Shown here: piece after piece, positions 59,617-64,000 of the stretch
How the letters are laid out: each line of letters starts with the position of its first letter
How positions within the stretch are numbered: position 1 is the stretch's first letter
Source of the DNA: Christiangramia oceanisediminis
Lineage (GTDB): Bacteria > Bacteroidota > Bacteroidia > Flavobacteriales > Flavobacteriaceae
Reading direction: 5' to 3'
Assembly: GCF_022570735.2 (NCBI RefSeq)
Contig: NZ_JANCNS010000003.1
Coordinates: 124,001-188,000, forward strand
Length of the DNA stretch: 64,000 nucleotides
Notes under the pieces: generated by a model
What the model was told of the DNA's origin: nothing
What the model saw: the letters and a program-made list of their open reading frames with translations, nothing else
Databases searched by the model: none
Position numbers and translations under genes: made by a program

Positions 59617-60435
59617 TTAGGATCCGGTCATCGGTTCCGGTAGATTGTTCGCCGTAAATTCAGTGGTAATAAATCCTCCGGCAATGTCAAACACTTCAGA
59701 TGGATCATAAGCTAAATCCAACCCGTTTTCATCAATAATATCATCCCCGGCAAAATCGGCCGAATTAGGATTAATCAAAGATCTGATAGCCGAAGCATGT
59801 CTTGCTTCTACCGATACGATCTTTCCAGCAAGAACCAGGTACGTCTCGTCTGCAATTCGGTCTCCTGCACCATTATAAGCTCCTACTCCGGTATCTTCAA
59901 GTGCCATTGCAGTTGCAAGAACTGAATCTCTACTGTCGAAATCTACAGACGAAAAATCAAATTCCAGATCGGGTAGGGTATTTTCCTCTCCGGCTGCTGC
60001 TGTAATGGCGGCCTTAAAGAAATCTCTATGTATCACTTCGTGATTATATAAATCATCCATAAGCTCCTGTTCCACGGCTGGAGCGCCACTATAATAAGCT
60101 CCCTCTCTTACACGGGTATAAAATTCGGCTTCCAGTTGCTCTAGTGCATAGGCATAATTAAGAATACCAACATCACCACTTCCAAGATCGAATACCGGAT
60201 CTGGTTCTGGTTCCGGATCTGGGTCTGGTTCTGGATCTGGTACTCCCACGTCTCCACCTGGATCAAACAAATCATCTTCACTACAGGAGTACATTAAGAA
60301 GCTGGAACCTGCTAAACCGAGCCCACCTAACTTAATGAATTTCCTTCGTGATTTCATTTTCGAATTTTTGGAAGACGCTTCAATAACATCCACCTTCACT
60401 AAAGGTTTTTTCATAATTTTTGATTTTAGTTTCAT
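59617..60435 (-). CDS. Exported ferritin-like domain lipoprotein (first of pair)
   Basis: A 272-residue paralogue of the next gene. A Tat-type signal SRRKFIKLGGLGLAGSS, with a possible lipobox Cys in FLMYSCSED, is followed by an acidic proline linker (PDPEPDPDPEPEPDP) and the ferritin-like bundle: YALEQLEAEFYTRVR, YNHEVIHRDFFKAA, ALEDTGVGAYNGAG, SVEARHASAIRSL, all four ligand helices present. The start is uncertain: ATG at 60435, or ATG at 60414 (MKKPLVKVDV), which would give a lead of the same length as in the paralogue. Translocating a pre-folded metal cofactor would explain Tat export. Confidence 0.82.
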   Translation of the reverse strand: MKLKSKIMKKPLVKVDVIEASSKNSKMKSRRKFIKLGGLGLAGSSFLMYSCSEDDLFDPGGDVGVPDPEPDPDPEPEPDPVFDLGSGDVGILNYAYALEQLEAEFYTRVREGAYYSGAPAVEQELMDDLYNHEVIHRDFFKAAITAAAGEENTLPDLEFDFSSVDFDSRDSVLATAMALEDTGVGAYNGAGDRIADETYLVLAGKIVSVEARHASAIRSLINPNSADFAGDDIIDENGLDLAYDPSEVFDIAGGFITTEFTANNLPEPMTGS

Positions 60436-60624
60436 AGAAACTTACGATAGTATAGAAGATTCGGTTTTAATGAGAGTGTTAAGGTTTTCCTAAACAGGTT
60501 GAATTTTGGGAAAAATTAAGGTTGTATGCTTATACATTAAGTTGAATTTAAGGTCTGCTTTCCATTTTTAATTCTCCCAAGGCTTTATTACATAAAGAAA
60601 TCATTACTGGTAATTTCATTACTT

Positions 60625-62448
60625 TTGAAAAAAATTCGAAGCTTGTTTAAGTACCTCTTTATTATAATATGCCTCCTGCTACCAGTTGCCACTATTGCGC
60701 AAACCCAGGAAATCGATTTTAAATCGGATAGAAATATTCAGAACGAAGCCAGGTATCCCGGAGCCTTTATTCTAAGCAGTGTAGAAAACCAGGTTTATTT
60801 TAACCATGACGGGATCGAGGTCTGGTGTGATAATGCTGTCTTTTATAAGGAAGCCAACTTTTTTAAGGCCTACGGAAATATCCGGATGAAGCAGGGTGAC
60901 ACTGTAAGTATGACCAGTAATTATGCTGAATATAACGGGAATACCGAGTTTGCTTTTGCAAGTGGAAAGGTTCGTATGGAGCGACCGGACACCACTTTAG
61001 AAACAGACAGTCTATTCTTCGACAGGCTCAAACAACAGGCCTATTACCGAAGCGGCGGAAAGGTAACCGATACCGCCAGCGTACTTACCAGCCGTATTGG
61101 CCGGTATTATATGAAGGAGAACAAGTATAGTTTCATCAATAATGTTGAGCTTGTTAATCCTGAATATACGATCAATTCGGAACAGCTCGATTTTTATTCA
61201 GAAACCGGGCATGCTTACCTTTATGGTCCTTCAACCATCAAGGGTGAGACCAGCACGGTATATTGCGAAAGGGGATTTTACGATACCCGCGCAGATAATG
61301 GTTATTTTGTAAAGAACTCCCGGATAGACTATGAAAACAGAATTCTGAAAGGAGACAGTCTGTATTTTAACAGGGAACGAAGTTTTGCCTCGGCGACTAA
61401 TAATATCAGCGTTACCGATACGGTAAATGACAGCAGGGTCACAGGGCATTATGCCGAGGTTTACCGGGACCGGGATTCCGTGTTTATAACAAAAAGGGCG
61501 CTGGCAGCCAGCCTTCAGGACAGGGATACTCTTTTTATTCACAGCGACACCATCATGATCACCGGGAAACCGGAAAAAAGAGTGATCCGCGGTTTTTACG
61601 ATGTAAGGATCTTTAAGGAAGACCCTACCGGTGAGAATACGATGAGCGGAAGAAGCGACTCTATTTATACCGACCAGGTTACCGGACTTACCAAGCTTAT
61701 TACACTGGGCAACGCAAAAAAGCCGGTTCTATGGTCTGCTAATAACCAAATGACTGGAGACAGTATTCACCTCCAAAGCAATCCAAAGACAGAAAAACTG
61801 GATTCCATGCTGGTTTTTGACAATGCCTACCTGATCCAGAAAGACAGTATAGACGGCTACAACCAGGTTAAGGGAAAGATCCTTACCGGTTATTTTGATA
61901 ATAATGAACTTACCAAGGTTATAATCGATAAAAATACTCAAACACTTCACTATATGAGGAATAGTGAGAGTGAGTTGATAGGGATCAATAAAACCCAGGC
62001 CAGCAGCATAAAGATCCTGTTCGAAAACAGGCAAATCCAGGATGTATACTATTATAACCAGATAGATGGCAGCCTTACCCCGGAAAATGAATTTCCGCCT
62101 AATCAGCGGCGTCTGGAAGGTTTCAACTGGCGTGGTGAAGAACGAATTTTAAGCAAAGAGGGATTGTTTGAAGGAAAACCGGAACCCGAACTCACCAAGA
62201 TCAAAGGTATTCCCCTTCCCGATGCTCCCGAGGAATTCTTTGAAAAAAGAAAAGAAAAAGACGATTTACTCCTCAATGAGAATTCAAGGCTAAAACCATC
62301 TATTCTTCAGAACCGGGAAGCAGACAGTCTCAGGTTCAAAAATGAAAAGGTGCTCGACAGTATCAACCCCGATACGGAAAAAGAAAAGCTTAAACAGGAT
62401 ATTGAAAATCTCGAAAAAGCGAATAAAGCTAAAAAGAAGGATAGTTAG
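60625..62448 (+). CDS. OstA/LptA-like periplasmic protein
   Basis: A 607-residue exported protein starting at a TTG (MKKIRSLFKYLFIIICLLLP, signal cleaved after TIAQ or IAQT). The N-terminal part (about 25-170) is an OstA/LptA-type beta-jellyroll, with GIEVWCDNAVFYKEANFFKA, YGNIRMKQGDTVSMTSNYAE and ASGKVRMERPDTTLETDSL, the repeated strand pattern of LPS-transport bridge proteins. Further strand repeats continue to about 480, and the C-terminus is a charged coil. It is likely part of lipid A/LPS transport in Bacteroidota. The next gene starts one base after the stop. Confidence 0.85.
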   Translation: MKKIRSLFKYLFIIICLLLPVATIAQTQEIDFKSDRNIQNEARYPGAFILSSVENQVYFNHDGIEVWCDNAVFYKEANFFKAYGNIRMKQGDTVSMTSNYAEYNGNTEFAFASGKVRMERPDTTLETDSLFFDRLKQQAYYRSGGKVTDTASVLTSRIGRYYMKENKYSFINNVELVNPEYTINSEQLDFYSETGHAYLYGPSTIKGETSTVYCERGFYDTRADNGYFVKNSRIDYENRILKGDSLYFNRERSFASATNNISVTDTVNDSRVTGHYAEVYRDRDSVFITKRALAASLQDRDTLFIHSDTIMITGKPEKRVIRGFYDVRIFKEDPTGENTMSGRSDSIYTDQVTGLTKLITLGNAKKPVLWSANNQMTGDSIHLQSNPKTEKLDSMLVFDNAYLIQKDSIDGYNQVKGKILTGYFDNNELTKVIIDKNTQTLHYMRNSESELIGINKTQASSIKILFENRQIQDVYYYNQIDGSLTPENEFPPNQRRLEGFNWRGEERILSKEGLFEGKPEPELTKIKGIPLPDAPEEFFEKRKEKDDLLLNENSRLKPSILQNREADSLRFKNEKVLDSINPDTEKEKLKQDIENLEKANKAKKKDS

Positions 62449-62449
62449 A

Positions 62450-63649
62450 TTGAAAGAGGATTTTTTAAAATACCAGGCACAAACCACCCCGCATCCACTG
62501 GGCCTTGAAGTAGATTATGCCAGTGGAAGTTATATTTATACCACAGACGGCAAACAACACCTGGACTTTGTAGCTGGGGTTTCGGCATGCAGCCTGGGTC
62601 ATTCGCATTCAAAAGTGGTTGCTGCCATCACCCAACAGGCTCAGAAGTACCTGCATGTGATGGTTTATGGCGAGTATGCGCAGCAACCGGCCGTAGAATT
62701 GACAAAATTACTGGCAAAACATTTTCCCCCTCCATTGGAGAAAACCTATCTGGTTAATAGTGGAACTGAAGCCATTGAAGGAGCCCTGAAACTGGCGAGA
62801 CGAGCTACAGGACGTACCGGGATCATTGCAGCCAAACAAGCCTATCACGGGAATACCATGGGCTCACTAAGCCTGATGGATTATGAGGAACGGGTAAAAC
62901 CATTCAGGCCGCTTATTGGAGATGTTTCATTCCTGGAATATAATAACGAATCTCATTTAGATAAAATAAACGAGAACACGGCTGCGGTAATCTTAGAGAC
63001 CATCCAGGGTGGTGCAGGCTTTATTATGCCAGCCAATGATTATCTCAAAAAAGTAAAGGCACGTTGCCAGGAAACCGGTGCTCTGCTGATTCTCGATGAG
63101 ATCCAGCCGGGTTTTGGACGAACAGGGAAACTTTTTGGATTTGAAAATTTTAGTGTTGTTCCAGATATCGTCGTGATGGGTAAAGGAATGGGTGGCGGAC
63201 TTCCGATTGGAGCTTTTTCTGCTTCAGAAAAAATAATGGATCTCCTTAGCGATAATCCTAAGCTGGGACATATCACCACCTTTGGCGGAAATCCTCTCAT
63301 AGCAGCTGCCTCTCTTGCTACTTTAAAAGAAATCACCGAAACAGAATTGATGGATCAGGCCCTGGAAAAGGAAAAATTATTCAGAAAACTCTTACAGCAC
63401 CCACTGGTCAGTGAAATTCGAGGCAAGGGATTAATGCTTTCCATTATCATGAAATCTGCCAGAATTGCTGATGATCTAATCCTGAAAGCCAAAGAAAGAA
63501 ACCTGATATTATTCTGGTTATTATTCGAGAAGCGCGCCGTGCGCATCACTCCTCCCCTGACTATTTCTAATGAGGAAATCATGAAAGGTTGTGGCATTAT
63601 TATTGACATACTCGAAGAGTTGAACCAAACTGAAGATGATGTTAATTAA
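62450..63649 (+). CDS. Class III PLP-dependent aminotransferase
   Basis: A 399-residue fold-type I aminotransferase. I chose the TTG at 62450 (MKEDFLKYQAQTTPHPLGLE), directly after the OstA stop; the longer frame from 62342 would overlap it by about 107 bp. Motifs: YLVNSGTEAIEGALKLARRA (cofactor phosphate), KQAYHGNTMGSLSLM, LILDEIQPGFGRTGKLFGFE (Asp to PLP nitrogen), and the Schiff-base Lys245 in VMGKGMGGGLPIGAF. Resembles acetylornithine/4-aminobutyrate aminotransferases; the substrate is uncertain. Confidence 0.92.
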   Translation: MKEDFLKYQAQTTPHPLGLEVDYASGSYIYTTDGKQHLDFVAGVSACSLGHSHSKVVAAITQQAQKYLHVMVYGEYAQQPAVELTKLLAKHFPPPLEKTYLVNSGTEAIEGALKLARRATGRTGIIAAKQAYHGNTMGSLSLMDYEERVKPFRPLIGDVSFLEYNNESHLDKINENTAAVILETIQGGAGFIMPANDYLKKVKARCQETGALLILDEIQPGFGRTGKLFGFENFSVVPDIVVMGKGMGGGLPIGAFSASEKIMDLLSDNPKLGHITTFGGNPLIAAASLATLKEITETELMDQALEKEKLFRKLLQHPLVSEIRGKGLMLSIIMKSARIADDLILKAKERNLILFWLLFEKRAVRITPPLTISNEEIMKGCGIIIDILEELNQTEDDVN

Positions 63650-63736
63650 TTTGTTAACAACAATGCCTCAGAAAAACCAAATCGCCTGTATTGATTTTTA
63701 ACTTTAGTACAGAAGAAATCCCTAAATCCCTCTCTT

Positions 63737-64000
63737 ATGCAGCTAAGCCATAACGAAGAAGATAATTTCTCCCTAAGTCGGTTCGAGTCCATGTTGAAAA
63801 CGAATGATGTGCTGTTCTTTGATTCCAATGAATTTGAGAACATTATCAATCACTATCTGGAAAACGGGAAGATCTCACTGGCGAAAAAGGCTGTGAAGAT
63901 GGGACTGGCCCAGCATCCATCATCGGTAAACCTTAAATTGTTCAAGGTAGAGATCCTTGTTTTCGAGGATAAACTCGACCTGGCCGATGGTATTTTAAAT
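63737..64000 (+). CDS. TPR protein, N-terminal part only
   Basis: Begins at the ATG at 63737 and runs off the right edge with 88 codons visible. MQLSHNEEDNFSLSRFESML is followed by TPR-like helix pairs (INHYLENGKISLAKKAVKMG, LKLFKVEILVFEDKLDLADG). No signal peptide. In Bacteroidota, cytosolic proteins with this opening carry long TPR arrays; the function is unknown. The frame is clean and lies 88 bp past the aminotransferase. Confidence 0.72.
   Translation, partial: MQLSHNEEDNFSLSRFESMLKTNDVLFFDSNEFENIINHYLENGKISLAKKAVKMGLAQHPSSVNLKLFKVEILVFEDKLDLADGILN

Noticed and set aside
60620-60627. TACTTTTG as promoter of the OstA-like gene
   Set aside because: It matches the -7 word but includes the TTG start codon itself, and no TTG lies at the right distance upstream.

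Overview
The window is a chromosomal segment of a Bacteroidota bacterium, most likely a marine member of the Flavobacteriaceae (Gramella/Christiangramia-like). The evidence is a SusC/SusD outer-membrane pair, a gliding-motility isomerase (GldI), TAnnTTTG-type promoter boxes (the best in front of ndk), many TTG/GTG starts, and core genes in arrangements familiar from this phylum (parA-parB-DUF5683-dapB-lepB-WbqC; ribH-small membrane protein-mutL-rhomboids; nrnA-gldI-PPIase). The genus is an inference from gene content.

Layout. 0-3.6 kb (minus): a small receiver protein, a membrane-anchored HEAT protein and the start of a family 2 glycosyltransferase, coupled by overlaps, then an SLC13-type transporter. 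3.8-10.2 kb (plus): a giant alpha-2-macroglobulin-like protein whose bait-region position holds a SusC-like carboxypeptidase-regulatory domain and TonB-plug fragment. 10.5-15.3 kb (minus): SusD and SusC, convergent to it and without any linked glycosidase. 15.7-15.8 kb: tRNA-Pro(UGG), with a second, degenerate copy of its 5' end about 120 bp away. 16.1-17.8 kb: sugar dehydrogenase plus cytochrome c. 17.9-23.5 kb: uridine kinase, a DivIC-like division protein, both methylmalonyl-CoA mutase subunits and a dienoyl-CoA-reductase-like SDR. 23.7-26.5 kb: M16 peptidase. 26.7-31.9 kb: chromosome partitioning, lysine biosynthesis and signal peptidase operon. 31.9-38.2 kb (minus): TPR protein, ribH, small membrane protein, mutL, two rhomboids and an EEP-family protein in tight succession. 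38.3-40.4 kb: recF, lipoprotein, DciA-like DUF721. 40.8-42.4 kb (minus): ndk and a PhoD-like phosphatase gene with two in-frame stops. 42.4-45.1 kb: nrnA, gldI, cyclophilin-FKBP fusion. 45.2-52.2 kb: dipeptidase, DUF3810, two secreted amidohydrolase-fold proteins. 52.6-58.7 kb: rRNA/tRNA methyltransferase, M48 protease, RelA/SpoT, Fur-like regulator, purA. 58.7-60.4 kb (minus): two exported ferritin-like proteins. 60.6-64.0 kb: OstA-like protein, class III aminotransferase, start of a TPR protein.

Most of the window is core genome in good order. The parts that stand out are the alpha-2-macroglobulin/SusC-plug chimera next to a real SusC/SusD pair, the PhoD gene carrying two nonsense codons six codons apart with all catalytic motifs preserved, amidohydrolase-fold proteins that lack metal ligands, a receiver domain without its conserved lysine coupled to a HEAT protein and glycosyltransferase, and three families of intergenic repeats. 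I saw no CRISPR array, integrase, transposase or prophage gene.
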